In this document: in pieces, positions 54,066 through 63,039 of the stretch | Layout of the letters: each line of letters starts with the position of its first letter | Position numbering within the stretch: the first letter of the stretch is position 1 | DNA from: an uncultured Thiohalocapsa sp. | Lineage (GTDB): Bacteria > Pseudomonadota > Gammaproteobacteria > Chromatiales > Chromatiaceae | Direction: 5' to 3' | DNA length: 64,000 bases | NCBI RefSeq assembly: GCF_913063425.1 | Contig: NZ_CAJXYK010000004.1 | Coordinates: forward strand, 62,001 to 126,000 | The notes under the pieces: generated by a model | What the model was told of the DNA's origin: nothing | Database searches by the model: none | Seen by the model: only the letters and a program-made list of their open reading frames with translations | Position numbers and translations under genes: made by a program

Positions 54066-56300
54066 ATGGCTGACAAGCGCATGACTACAATCTACCCCCG
54101 CTCCGGTTGTTCCAGCCCCGCGTGCCCGACCCTGCCCGCGGACGCCCCGCGCAGCAGCCCTGGAGAGGTTGGCCGGGTAGACGCCGGCCGGCGCCGGCGC
54201 GTCCGCCTGGGCACTGTGCTGGTGTTCCTGGCCGTCTGGCTCTGCGTCTCCTGTGCCGCCGTCGCCGAGTTCACCCCCGTCGGCATGGCGGAGCTCTTCC
54301 CGTCCGACCGGCAGAGCAAGACCACGCTGGTCATCAACAAGGTCCTGGAGCGCTTCCATTACCGCAGCTTCCGGCTCGACGACGGCTTTGCGCAGCAGAC
54401 GCTCCTCAACTACTTCGAGGATCTGGACCCAAACCGCTCCTTCTTTCTGGACCGGGATGTTGAGCGCTTCACCCGCGGTGCCAACCGCCTCGACGACGAC
54501 CTCGACGAGGGCAAGCTGGACCTCGCCTTCGACATCTTCCGCGTCTACCGCATGCGCGTGGACAGCCGCATCGAATACGCCAACAAGCTGCTGGAGCAGG
54601 ACTTCGATTTCGACCGGTCCGAGACCTACCGCTTCGATCGCGAAGACGCCGCCTGGGCCAAGAGCGATGCCGAGCTGGACGATATCTGGCGCAAGCGGGT
54701 CAAATACGATTACCTCACCCTGAAGCTTGCCGACGAGTCCGACGACGACATCCGCGAGCAGCTGCGCAAGCGCTACGAGGGCATCTCCCGGCGCATCCAC
54801 CAGTTTACGGCCGACGATGTCTACCAGGCCTTCGTCAACGCCTACACGCGCACGCTTGAGCCGCACACCAGCTACATGTCGCCGAGCACGTCGGAGAACT
54901 TCGACATCAGCATGCGGCTCAAGCTGGAGGGCATTGGCGCCGTGCTGAGCGCCGAGAATGAATATACCGTCATCCAGCGCACCATCGCCGGTGGCCCGGC
55001 GCGGCAGTCGGGGCAGGTGCACAGCGGCGATCGCATCATCGGCGTGGCCCAGGGCGAGCAAGGCGACATGGAGGACGTCATCGGCTGGCGCCTGCAGGAC
55101 GTCGTGGACAAGATCCGCGGGCCCAAGGGCTCCGTGGTGCGGCTTGAGATCCTGCCCAAGGCCGGCGGCTCCGGCGGTCGCAGCCGGGAGGTTGAGCTGG
55201 TGCGCAACGAGATCCGGCTCGAAGACCAGGCGGCCAAGGCGTACCTCATCGAGAAGCCTGCGAATGCGCCGGATCTGCGTATCGGTGTCATCGAGGTCCC
55301 GGCCTTCTACCGCGACTTCCGCGCCGAGTCCGAAGGCAGTCGCGATTTCACCAGCACCACCCGGGACGTGCGCCGGCTCATCGCCGAGCTGCAGGGCAAG
55401 GGCATCGACGGCCTGGTGATCGACCTGCGCGGCAACGGCGGCGGCTCGCTCACCGAGGCCACCTCTCTCACCGGGCTCTTCATCGACGAGGGGCCAGTGG
55501 TGCAGGTCAAGGACGCCCTGGGCAAGGTGGACGTGGAAGTGGACCCGGATCCCGGGGTGGTCTACTCCGGGCCCCTGGCCGTGCTGGTGGACCGCAACAG
55601 CGCCTCCGCGTCAGAGATCTTTGCCGGCGCCATCCAGGATTATGGTCGCGGCGTCATCATCGGCGAGCCCACCTTCGGCAAGGGCACGGTGCAGACGCTC
55701 ATCGATCTGGACCGCTACATGCCCGGCAATGCCGCACAGCTCGGACGGCTGCGGCTCACCATGGCCGAATTCTTCCGTGTGAGCGGCGGCAGCACCCAGC
55801 TCAAGGGCATCGAGCCGGACATCCACTTCGATCTGGGGCCGGATCTGTCCGACCACGGCGAGCGCTCGCTGGAGAACGCGCTGCCCTGGGACCGGATCCG
55901 CCCGGCACGCTACGCCCCCTACCGTCCCGTGGACGTCAACCTGTTGCGACAACGCTCGGCGGCACGCATCCGCGACGACGACGGGTTCCGCATGCTCACG
56001 TCCCGGGGCCAGCTGCTCACGGAGATCAACAATCAGCAGGAGATCTCCCTGCGCGAGAGCGAGCGCCGGCGTGAATCCGAGCGCCGCGACCGGGTTCTGA
56101 AAGAAGAGCGCAACCGCTTCCTGCGCGCTCGCGGGCTGGAGCCGGTGGACGAGGACGCCGACGAAGTGGACGAAGACGCGCTGGAGCGCCAGCAGGAGGT
56201 CATCGACCGCATCCAGGCGGAAGAGGCCGCGCGCATTCTCGCCGACGTCATCGTCATGCAGGATGCCGCCGATCGTCCCCGTGCCGCCATGCGCGACTGA
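54066..56300 (+). CDS. prc: Tail-specific protease Prc (S41)
   Basis: This 744-residue periplasmic protease has an N-terminal membrane anchor or signal (about residues 47-67). The Prc N-terminal domain FHYRSFRLDD and DLDPNRSFFL follow, then a PDZ domain (about 305-395) and the S41 domain. The catalytic Ser lies in VDRNSASASEIFAGAI and the Lys in PTFGKGTVQTL. The C-terminal DUF3340 region is charged and helical (RESERRRESERRDRV), with an acidic end. It cuts proteins at nonpolar C-termini, including FtsI and lipoproteins. The first ~45 residues look unconserved, so translation might start nearer residue 45. Confidence 0.93.
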   Translation: MADKRMTTIYPRSGCSSPACPTLPADAPRSSPGEVGRVDAGRRRRVRLGTVLVFLAVWLCVSCAAVAEFTPVGMAELFPSDRQSKTTLVINKVLERFHYRSFRLDDGFAQQTLLNYFEDLDPNRSFFLDRDVERFTRGANRLDDDLDEGKLDLAFDIFRVYRMRVDSRIEYANKLLEQDFDFDRSETYRFDREDAAWAKSDAELDDIWRKRVKYDYLTLKLADESDDDIREQLRKRYEGISRRIHQFTADDVYQAFVNAYTRTLEPHTSYMSPSTSENFDISMRLKLEGIGAVLSAENEYTVIQRTIAGGPARQSGQVHSGDRIIGVAQGEQGDMEDVIGWRLQDVVDKIRGPKGSVVRLEILPKAGGSGGRSREVELVRNEIRLEDQAAKAYLIEKPANAPDLRIGVIEVPAFYRDFRAESEGSRDFTSTTRDVRRLIAELQGKGIDGLVIDLRGNGGGSLTEATSLTGLFIDEGPVVQVKDALGKVDVEVDPDPGVVYSGPLAVLVDRNSASASEIFAGAIQDYGRGVIIGEPTFGKGTVQTLIDLDRYMPGNAAQLGRLRLTMAEFFRVSGGSTQLKGIEPDIHFDLGPDLSDHGERSLENALPWDRIRPARYAPYRPVDVNLLRQRSAARIRDDDGFRMLTSRGQLLTEINNQQEISLRESERRRESERRDRVLKEERNRFLRARGLEPVDEDADEVDEDALERQQEVIDRIQAEEAARILADVIVMQDAADRPRAAMRD

Positions 56301-56466
56301 CTGACCTCTTGGCGCCGCCCCCTTGCGGGGGTGTGCGCGCAGCGAGCCCTATGCCCAAGCAGTTTCAAGGCCGCAGCCGCCGGCCGTGCCCGCCTGGTCG
56401 ATGGCCACGCACGGTGCCCGGACCCATGCGCAGCAGGCTGTGCTGGGTCGGACTGGACGGCTGCCC

Positions 56467-58116
56467 ATGAGCGGCTCGGTGCTCTCGGGCATTGCATCGT
56501 CGGTGCTGGCAGGCTTCAGCGACGAGCAGGGACGGCGCATCCTCGGCGGCGGCCGTGTCGGCCTTGAGAAGGAGGCACTTCGGGTCACCGCCGCCGGCGC
56601 GGTTGCGCCGAGCCCGCACCCCGCCGGGCTTGGCTCGGCCCTGACCCATCCCTGCATCACCACGGACTTCTCCGAGGCGCTGCTGGAGCTGGTGACGCCT
56701 GCGATGACCTCGGGCGTCGATGTGCTGGCGCTGCTGGACGATCTGCATCGCTTCGTCTACCGCCATATCGGTGACGAGCTTCTCTGGGCAGCCAGCATGC
56801 CCTGCGTACTGCATGGCGGTGCGCAGATCCCGCTCGCTCAGTACGGCAGTTCCAACGCGGCACGCATGAAGACCGTCTACCGCCGCGGCCTCGGCAACCG
56901 CTACGGCCGGGTGATGCAGATCATCGCCGGCGTGCACTTCAACTATTCCGTGGACGAGGCCCTGTGGCCAAGGCTGGCCGAGCTCCCGGGCCTGAGCGTT
57001 GTCAAGGTCGGTGACGGCGTCTCCGCCGGCGGGCAGCAGGCGCTGCGCTCGGAGCGCTACATGGGCATGGTCCGCAACCTGCAGCGCCTGGGCTGGCTCG
57101 TGCCCTACCTGTTCGGCGCCTCCCCCGCAGTATGCAAGAGCTTCGTCCAGGACGCGGCCACGGACCTCGAATCCTTCGACGCCAAGACCTTCTACTACCC
57201 GCATGCGACCTCGCTCCGCATGGGGGACATCGGCTACCAGAACCGCCAGGAAGAAGGCACGGGCATGAAGGCCTGCTACGACAGCCTGGATGCCTACATC
57301 AAGAGCCTCACCTGGGCCATCGAGACCCCCTGTCCGCAGTACGAGACCATCGGCATCAAGGTCAACGGCCGCTACGAGCAGCTGAACGACCACGTGCTCC
57401 AGATCGAGAACGAGTACTACAGCACCGTCCGCCCCAAGCAGCTCACGGACTGGATGGAGCGGCCGACGCTGGCGCTGCGCCGCCGCGGCGTGCGCTACGT
57501 GGAGCTGCGCTCGCTGGATGTGAATGCCTTCCATCCGCTCGGCATCGACGCGACGCAGATGGCCTTTCTGCGGCTCCTGATGCTGTACTGTCTGCTCGCG
57601 GACAGCCCGCGCATCGACGCTCGTGAGCGCCGCGCCATAGATGCTAATCAGGTCCTGGCCGCCCACCGCGGTCGCGAGCCCGGCCTCAAACTCCAGGTGG
57701 ACGCGGCTGGGCACTCCCTACGCGATTGGGGGCTCGCCGTCATGGACGCCATGCAGCCCCTCGCTGAGCTGCTCGACGGCGCCGGCGGCACCGCCTATGG
57801 CCGCAGCCTCGCGGCGCAGCGCGCCAAGGTGCTGGACCCCGAGCTGACCCCGTCGGCGCGCATGCTGGCGGAGATGCGCGACCGGGGCGAGGGCTTCGCC
57901 GAATTCGCCCGCCGCCTCACCGAGCAGCACCGGGAGACCTTCCGCGCCGGACCGCCGACACCGGAGCGCGACGCCTGGCTTGCGGATCTCACGGCCACGT
58001 CGCTCGACCGTCAGCGCGCCATCGAGGCCGCCGACGACATGGACTTCGACGAATTCCTGCGCCGCTACTTCGCGCAGAGCGAGGCGCAGCCGGTCGACCT
58101 GCCGACGCCGGTCTGA
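56467..58116 (+). CDS. gshA: Glutamate-cysteine ligase GshA
   Basis: From MSGSVLSGIASSVLAG the protein has 549 residues, the size of the proteobacterial GshA class 1. The conserved parts include RVGLEKEALRV, ITTDFSEALLELVTPAMTS, the metal/glutamate site YGRVMQIIAGVHFNYS, FYYPHATSLRMGDIGYQN and RRRGVRYVELRSLDVNAFHPLGID. It makes gamma-glutamylcysteine, the first step of glutathione synthesis. The frame upstream of 56467 has no family support. The Uma2 gene overlaps its stop by one base. Confidence 0.94.
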   Translation: MSGSVLSGIASSVLAGFSDEQGRRILGGGRVGLEKEALRVTAAGAVAPSPHPAGLGSALTHPCITTDFSEALLELVTPAMTSGVDVLALLDDLHRFVYRHIGDELLWAASMPCVLHGGAQIPLAQYGSSNAARMKTVYRRGLGNRYGRVMQIIAGVHFNYSVDEALWPRLAELPGLSVVKVGDGVSAGGQQALRSERYMGMVRNLQRLGWLVPYLFGASPAVCKSFVQDAATDLESFDAKTFYYPHATSLRMGDIGYQNRQEEGTGMKACYDSLDAYIKSLTWAIETPCPQYETIGIKVNGRYEQLNDHVLQIENEYYSTVRPKQLTDWMERPTLALRRRGVRYVELRSLDVNAFHPLGIDATQMAFLRLLMLYCLLADSPRIDARERRAIDANQVLAAHRGREPGLKLQVDAAGHSLRDWGLAVMDAMQPLAELLDGAGGTAYGRSLAAQRAKVLDPELTPSARMLAEMRDRGEGFAEFARRLTEQHRETFRAGPPTPERDAWLADLTATSLDRQRAIEAADDMDFDEFLRRYFAQSEAQPVDLPTPV

Positions 58117-58694
58117 TGGCCGAAACGCAATCCCCTGCGGCGCAGACGCGCCCGGTGTTTCGTTTGAGCGTGGATGCCTACCATCGCATGATCGATGCGG
58201 GGGTCTTTGACGAGGACGACCGGGTCGAGCTGATCGACGGAGAGCTGCGCGCGATGCCGCCCATCAAGTCTGACCATGCCGGCAAGAACAAGCGCCTGAA
58301 TCGACTGCTGACCCTGGGCGCGGGCGATGACGCGCTGGTGGCCGTCCAGGACCCGCTCACGCTGCAACCGCGTTCCGAGCCCGAGCCGGACCTGATGCTG
58401 CTGCGCCCGCGCGAGGATTTCTACGAAGGCGCCAACCCGACGCCGGCGGACACGCTCCTGGTGATCGAGATCGGCGACAGCTCGTTGCGCTACGACCGGG
58501 AGGTGAAGGTGCCGCTGTATGCCGGCCACGGAGTACCGGAGGTTTGGCTGGTGGATCTGCGGCAACGGCGCCTGGAGATCTATCGGGAGCCCGGTCCCGA
58601 CGGCTACCGGCTGATGCTGCGGCCCGACGCCAGCGAGGTCATCACGCCGGCGCTGTTGCCGGGCCTGCGCATCGCCGTCGCGGACATCTGGTAG
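58116..58694 (+). CDS. Uma2-family endonuclease-like protein
   Basis: The complete 192-residue protein has the Uma2 pattern: LSVDAYHRMIDAGVFDEDDRVELIDGELRAMPP, a PD-(D/E)XK-type core with EPDLMLLRPREDF, LLVIEIGDSSLRYDREVKVPLYAGHGVPEVWLVDL and the closing PGLRIAVADIW. The catalytic residues E, D, E and K appear intact. Its function is unknown; this family is widespread and often duplicated. It overlaps gshA by one base and is probably co-transcribed, but this need not mean a shared function. Confidence 0.9.
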   Translation: MAETQSPAAQTRPVFRLSVDAYHRMIDAGVFDEDDRVELIDGELRAMPPIKSDHAGKNKRLNRLLTLGAGDDALVAVQDPLTLQPRSEPEPDLMLLRPREDFYEGANPTPADTLLVIEIGDSSLRYDREVKVPLYAGHGVPEVWLVDLRQRRLEIYREPGPDGYRLMLRPDASEVITPALLPGLRIAVADIW

Positions 58695-58843
58695 CGGGGC
58701 GCGCGGCCGGCCGAGTCGGGTAAGGACCCGTTCATCCATTGATCAGCGAGCCCGGGGCACGCAGGGGCAACTGGGGTGAATCAGCGAAGCGCCTCCACCA
58801 CAAGCAACTGGGCGCGCCAGCGCCCTGAGCAGGTGTTACGCAG

Positions 58844-59692
58844 TCAACCCCGTCCCCCGCGGCTGATGCGCGCGAGCGCCCAGTCCAGCGCCCGGGTGTT
58901 GAGCAGGCGCCTGAGTGTGCCCATGAGATGGGTCGGAAAGGTCACGTAGTAGCGCGGGCGTGGCCGCGGACTCTCCAGCGCATGCACCAGCTTCTTCAGC
59001 ACCGCCTCCGGCGGCAGCGTGAAGGGCTGGGCCGGGCCCTCGGTGGTGAGCCGCGCCTCCATGCGCCGATAGGTGGCCCGGTGCACGCTGTGCTCGGCGT
59101 CGATGGTGCGCCGGTAGACCGCATGGGCATTGTCGCGGAAGCGGCTCAGGATGGGGCCGGGCTCGATCAGGCTCACGTGGATGCCGCTGCCCGCCAGCTC
59201 CAGCCGCAGGGTGTCCGTGAGCCCTTCCAGCGCGAATTTGCTCGCCACATAGGCGCCGCGGTATGGCAGCGCGATGAGCCCGAGCACGGAGCTGTTCTGC
59301 ACGATGCGCCCGTGCCCCTCGGCGCGCATGAGCGGGATCACGCGCCGGGTCAGGTCGTGCCAGCCGAGCAGATTGGTCTCGAGCTGAGCGCGCAGGACCT
59401 CGCGCGTCAGGTCCTCCACCGCACCCGGCTGGCCATAGGCGCCGTTGTTGAAGAGTGCATCCAGACGCCCGCCCGTCAGCGCCAGGGCCGCATCCAGCCC
59501 GGAGCGGATGCTCGCGGGGTCGTCCAGGTCCAGCTGGACGGCGTCGAGGCCCTCGCCCTGAAGCCGGGCGACATCCGCCGCCCGCCGTGCCGAGGCGATG
59601 ACCCGCCAGCCGCGCGCCGCAAGCCCGTGCGCGCAGCTGTAGCCGATGCCGCTGGAGCAGCCGGTGATGAGAATTGTCGGTGCTGTGGTCAT
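58844..59692 (-). CDS. SDR-family oxidoreductase
   Basis: From MTTAPTILITGCSSGIGYSC the protein has 282 residues. It has the NAD(P) motif TGCSSGIG, NNGAYG, the catalytic Ser and Y-x-x-x-K as NSSVLG and YRGAYVASKFALEGLTDTLR. The C-terminal part is longer than classical SDRs and resembles YbbO/DhrS7-type lipid-acting enzymes. Its substrate is not visible. The gene is divergent from the KAP gene, with 176 bases between them. Confidence 0.9.
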   Translation of the reverse strand: MTTAPTILITGCSSGIGYSCAHGLAARGWRVIASARRAADVARLQGEGLDAVQLDLDDPASIRSGLDAALALTGGRLDALFNNGAYGQPGAVEDLTREVLRAQLETNLLGWHDLTRRVIPLMRAEGHGRIVQNSSVLGLIALPYRGAYVASKFALEGLTDTLRLELAGSGIHVSLIEPGPILSRFRDNAHAVYRRTIDAEHSVHRATYRRMEARLTTEGPAQPFTLPPEAVLKKLVHALESPRPRPRYYVTFPTHLMGTLRRLLNTRALDWALARISRGGRG

Positions 59693-59868
59693 GAATGCGC
59701 TCTTGTGCCGTGCCGGACTGCCGCGTAGCATTTCCACTCGACTTGGGCGATTTTGGTTGCGGGCTCAGGTAGCCGAAGAGATCAGCCCACTGGCGGCGCG
59801 GTCTGTGCTGCATCATGGTGGCACAGCCCACTCTCGGGTGGGCAGCGAAAGAAAGGGAACCTGATGGA

Positions 59869-62800
59869 ATGAGTGAGTCACGGGAATTGCTCGCCGGGCG
59901 CCTGAACGAGGCGCCGGTCGACGAAGCCCTGCTTTGGAAGCTGTACTGGGGCATGGACGGCGAGGAGCCTCAGGTGCTGACGCGCTTGGCAGCGGCTGTG
60001 GTAGGGAGCGAGCACAGCGGCCATGCCCTGATCTCCGGTCGCTATGGTGTCGGTAAGACCAGCTTCCTGCGTGCTCTGCTGACTCACCTTGAAAACCATC
60101 CGCTGGAGCCCCTTCAGCTCTGGCTCACCATGCCGCTCATCACGAGCTACACCAGCTCCTCGGCGGTGGCGGCCGTGATCGGTGCCATGGTCGAGAATCT
60201 CTGTGCGGACGCGCCGTTGGTCCACCCGGACGGCTGGCACCCTGACCGCGTCCCCGAGGACAATAAAGGACTGGACCCAATGATCCTGCAGGCCCTGGAG
60301 GACCTGTGGCGCAGTGAAGGTCCCTTCGAGCCGGCGTGTGACGGCGGCAGCGGCAACGAGCCCCTGCGGCCGAACCGCATGGCCGGGGCCGCATCGGCCG
60401 TCAGCCGTGTCTACCGCAGCAACACCATCGAGCAGATGATCGACCGGCGCCTGGGCTGGGCACCGGACCGGCTGGGCACGCCGCTGGTGGTCTATCTGGA
60501 CGACCTCGACCGCTGCAAGCTGGATGTTGCCGAGGCGGTAATCCAGCTGCTGCTGCGCTTTCGCAGCAGTCGCGCCGTGCGCTTCGTCATCGCCTGCGAC
60601 CGCGAGCTGATGGAGCGGGGCGTCCTCGCATGGATGGACAAGAATGGTACCCATGCGGACGGTCATGTCTATGTCACGGCCAATTCGGCGCTAGAGAAAT
60701 ACCTGGACGTCATTCTGCGCCTGCCCAGGTTGAGTGAGCCCGCGGCTGAGGCCGCCGCGGGGGCGGGGTTTCTCGGTCTCCGCCCCGGCCTTCTGGAACT
60801 GCTGAGGGTGCCGCGAAAGGACTTCGGCACTGTGCCGGAGTCCGTCCTGGAGCGCTGCGCCGAGCCCGGTGGCGAGCGGCGAGCGCCCGATCCTGATCCC
60901 ATACTCGCTGAGTACCTGCTGACCTGGCTCCTGGACGGGCTGGACGAGGATCGCCTGGTGTGGCGCCGGTCCGACCCCGACGACCCGCCGCCTCCGCCCG
61001 GCGCTCCAGCTCCGCTTCAAGCCCCTGAGGTGGCGGGCCTCGATGACGACGCGCAGGCTGCACCTGACAATGAGGAGCCGCCGACGCCGTCGGTAGCGCA
61101 CGGGGCCGACCACCCCGGTACCCCGGCTGGAGCGCCGCCGGCATCGAAAGAAGGCACATTCGAGGACCCGGCCAGTTTTCAGGATCCGAACAAGGCGCGG
61201 CCCGCGGAGAAAATCTTCCTGGCCAAGCTGACCCCCCTCGCCGAGGGGCTGCGCCAGCTCGTCTGTCTCGATGAGCGCCGTGGGCTGCTGCGTTTGCGGC
61301 CAGCCTATCGAGCCCTGGCCTCAGCGCTCACCCCGCGCCAGCTCAAGGCCTACCTGCGGGCACGGCTGGTCCAGAGCGGCGGCACTCAGGGCGGTCCGGC
61401 GGAGACGCTGCTGGAGCAGGAGTTCCATCTGTTCTGGCGCGTCAAGCGGGAAGAGCCTGAGATTTTCCGGTTCATTGCCGCCGCAGCCAATGCAGCGGGC
61501 TCGCAGACGCAGGTCGGCTTTCGGCAGCTGGCCTTGTTCTTCGATCAGCTACGCGCATTGATCGAGTCCTCGACCATTCTGACCGAAGACCGGCTGCGCG
61601 AGGTCTGGCCGGAGAACCACGAGGAGCGTGTCCTGCTGCTGCGGCTGCTCGATGCCCTGCACGCCGAGCAGCGCGGTGCGCAGGCACCGCGCGTCTCTGC
61701 ACGAGGCACCGTCGCGCCGGCGCTGGAAGGCGGGCGCGACCCCGAGTTCGCGGACTGGGTGCGCGGCCACTTCGGTCGTATGCCCCAGGGTGCCACCGTC
61801 GCGGAGCAGGTCTCGAGCTTTCAGGACTATGCACTCGCCAGACATCGAAACGGCGTCCGGGATGTCTTCCCCATCGTCGGTGAGTACGCGGATCGCTATC
61901 TGGAGCGTCACCTGCCGTACTTCGCCCAGTCCACCGCCACCAGTCTGTCGAACCTGGCGGTGCTCATCGACGATCAGGCGCCGTTCGAGGCCGAGTGCGA
62001 TGCCCTGTTCGATGCCGCCGTGCACCTCAATCCTCAGCACGGCTCGATCCCGCTCTACTACGCGGATTTCCTGACCAAGGCGTATGTCGAGGAGCCCAGG
62101 CGTGGGCGGCTGATTCCGGCGCGCTTCCCCGATGACGGTGTCATGCTCGATCGGTGCGAGGCGCTGCTTGCGACGGTGAGCGCCGAGGACGGTGCCACAC
62201 GCCTGCACCTGGCTACCCTGCGGCTGCAACTGGACAAAGCGCGGGGTCTGCCGGATGCCGAGCTGATACCAAAAGTGCAGGATGTCGTGGATGCGCACAT
62301 GGGCCGGCTGCTGGTGGAGGCCCGGATTGCGCAATATGCCTCCCTGACCAGATTCGACAGCATGTTGGACATGGTCATCGGCCGCGATTCCACCAACCTG
62401 CCGCGCAAGGGGACCATCCTGGGCGTCATCTGGGCCGTGCTGGAGACCTGCCGGGCCTCGCCCTGGGTCGCCGCCATGTTCGTCGCCAACAATTATGTGG
62501 GGCAGAGCCGGAGTAACAGCTCCGAAGAGCGGCTCGGGCTCAGGGTCAACCTCGGGCTCCTTGCGGACCTGGACATGCTCGCCGCGGCGCCGGACCGCAC
62601 CGCTGAGATCTGGACCCAGACCCTGTTGACCTGGGCCGGGAACGCATCGGAGCGCGGCTCCTCGATCGCATCCCGTGTGGCGCTCGGCCTGCTTGCGGCG
62701 CAGGTCTATGGCCGTGGAGGCGGGGCATATGCCGCCCGTGCCGCCGTCATCTGGCAGCGGATACAGGCAGACGGGGAGCCGGATAATAGGCGCCTCCTCG

Positions 62801-63039
62801 CTGCGCTGTCGGACAAGCATAAAGACGCGTTGGCAGCGCTGAGTGAGAAGCCGACGAAGCCCGCGGTGATCGAGCAGGCTCGCGACGCCGTATTCCAGGA
62901 CGATATTGGCACCCCGGTGACCGACAGCGATACCTTCGCCAAGCTGGCGAGTTGGCCCGCTTGGGCCGACCAGCAGCCGCGGATCATGGCGCTGGCCGCC
63001 GAGCTTTGTGGCGCCCCCGGGGAGGCGGGCCATGACTGA
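59869..63039 (+). CDS. KAP-family P-loop NTPase (large)
   Basis: From ATG 59869 the protein has 1056 residues. Walker A is SGRYGVGKTSF (about 56-66), Walker B is VVYLDDLDRCKLDVAEAV (about 208-225) and RFVIACDRELMERG follows, the D-x-x-x-L element that marks KAP NTPases. Near 285-300 SALEKYLDVILRLPRL is another KAP feature. Residues about 370-450 are a Pro/Asp/Glu-rich linker. The C-terminal ~600 residues are helical with TPR-like stretches (FDAAVHLNPQHGSIPLYYADFL). No clear membrane helix is seen. KAP NTPases include PifA and other phage-exclusion proteins. It overlaps the next gene by 8 bases. Confidence 0.85.
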   Translation: MSESRELLAGRLNEAPVDEALLWKLYWGMDGEEPQVLTRLAAAVVGSEHSGHALISGRYGVGKTSFLRALLTHLENHPLEPLQLWLTMPLITSYTSSSAVAAVIGAMVENLCADAPLVHPDGWHPDRVPEDNKGLDPMILQALEDLWRSEGPFEPACDGGSGNEPLRPNRMAGAASAVSRVYRSNTIEQMIDRRLGWAPDRLGTPLVVYLDDLDRCKLDVAEAVIQLLLRFRSSRAVRFVIACDRELMERGVLAWMDKNGTHADGHVYVTANSALEKYLDVILRLPRLSEPAAEAAAGAGFLGLRPGLLELLRVPRKDFGTVPESVLERCAEPGGERRAPDPDPILAEYLLTWLLDGLDEDRLVWRRSDPDDPPPPPGAPAPLQAPEVAGLDDDAQAAPDNEEPPTPSVAHGADHPGTPAGAPPASKEGTFEDPASFQDPNKARPAEKIFLAKLTPLAEGLRQLVCLDERRGLLRLRPAYRALASALTPRQLKAYLRARLVQSGGTQGGPAETLLEQEFHLFWRVKREEPEIFRFIAAAANAAGSQTQVGFRQLALFFDQLRALIESSTILTEDRLREVWPENHEERVLLLRLLDALHAEQRGAQAPRVSARGTVAPALEGGRDPEFADWVRGHFGRMPQGATVAEQVSSFQDYALARHRNGVRDVFPIVGEYADRYLERHLPYFAQSTATSLSNLAVLIDDQAPFEAECDALFDAAVHLNPQHGSIPLYYADFLTKAYVEEPRRGRLIPARFPDDGVMLDRCEALLATVSAEDGATRLHLATLRLQLDKARGLPDAELIPKVQDVVDAHMGRLLVEARIAQYASLTRFDSMLDMVIGRDSTNLPRKGTILGVIWAVLETCRASPWVAAMFVANNYVGQSRSNSSEERLGLRVNLGLLADLDMLAAAPDRTAEIWTQTLLTWAGNASERGSSIASRVALGLLAAQVYGRGGGAYAARAAVIWQRIQADGEPDNRRLLAALSDKHKDALAALSEKPTKPAVIEQARDAVFQDDIGTPVTDSDTFAKLASWPAWADQQPRIMALAAELCGAPGEAGHD

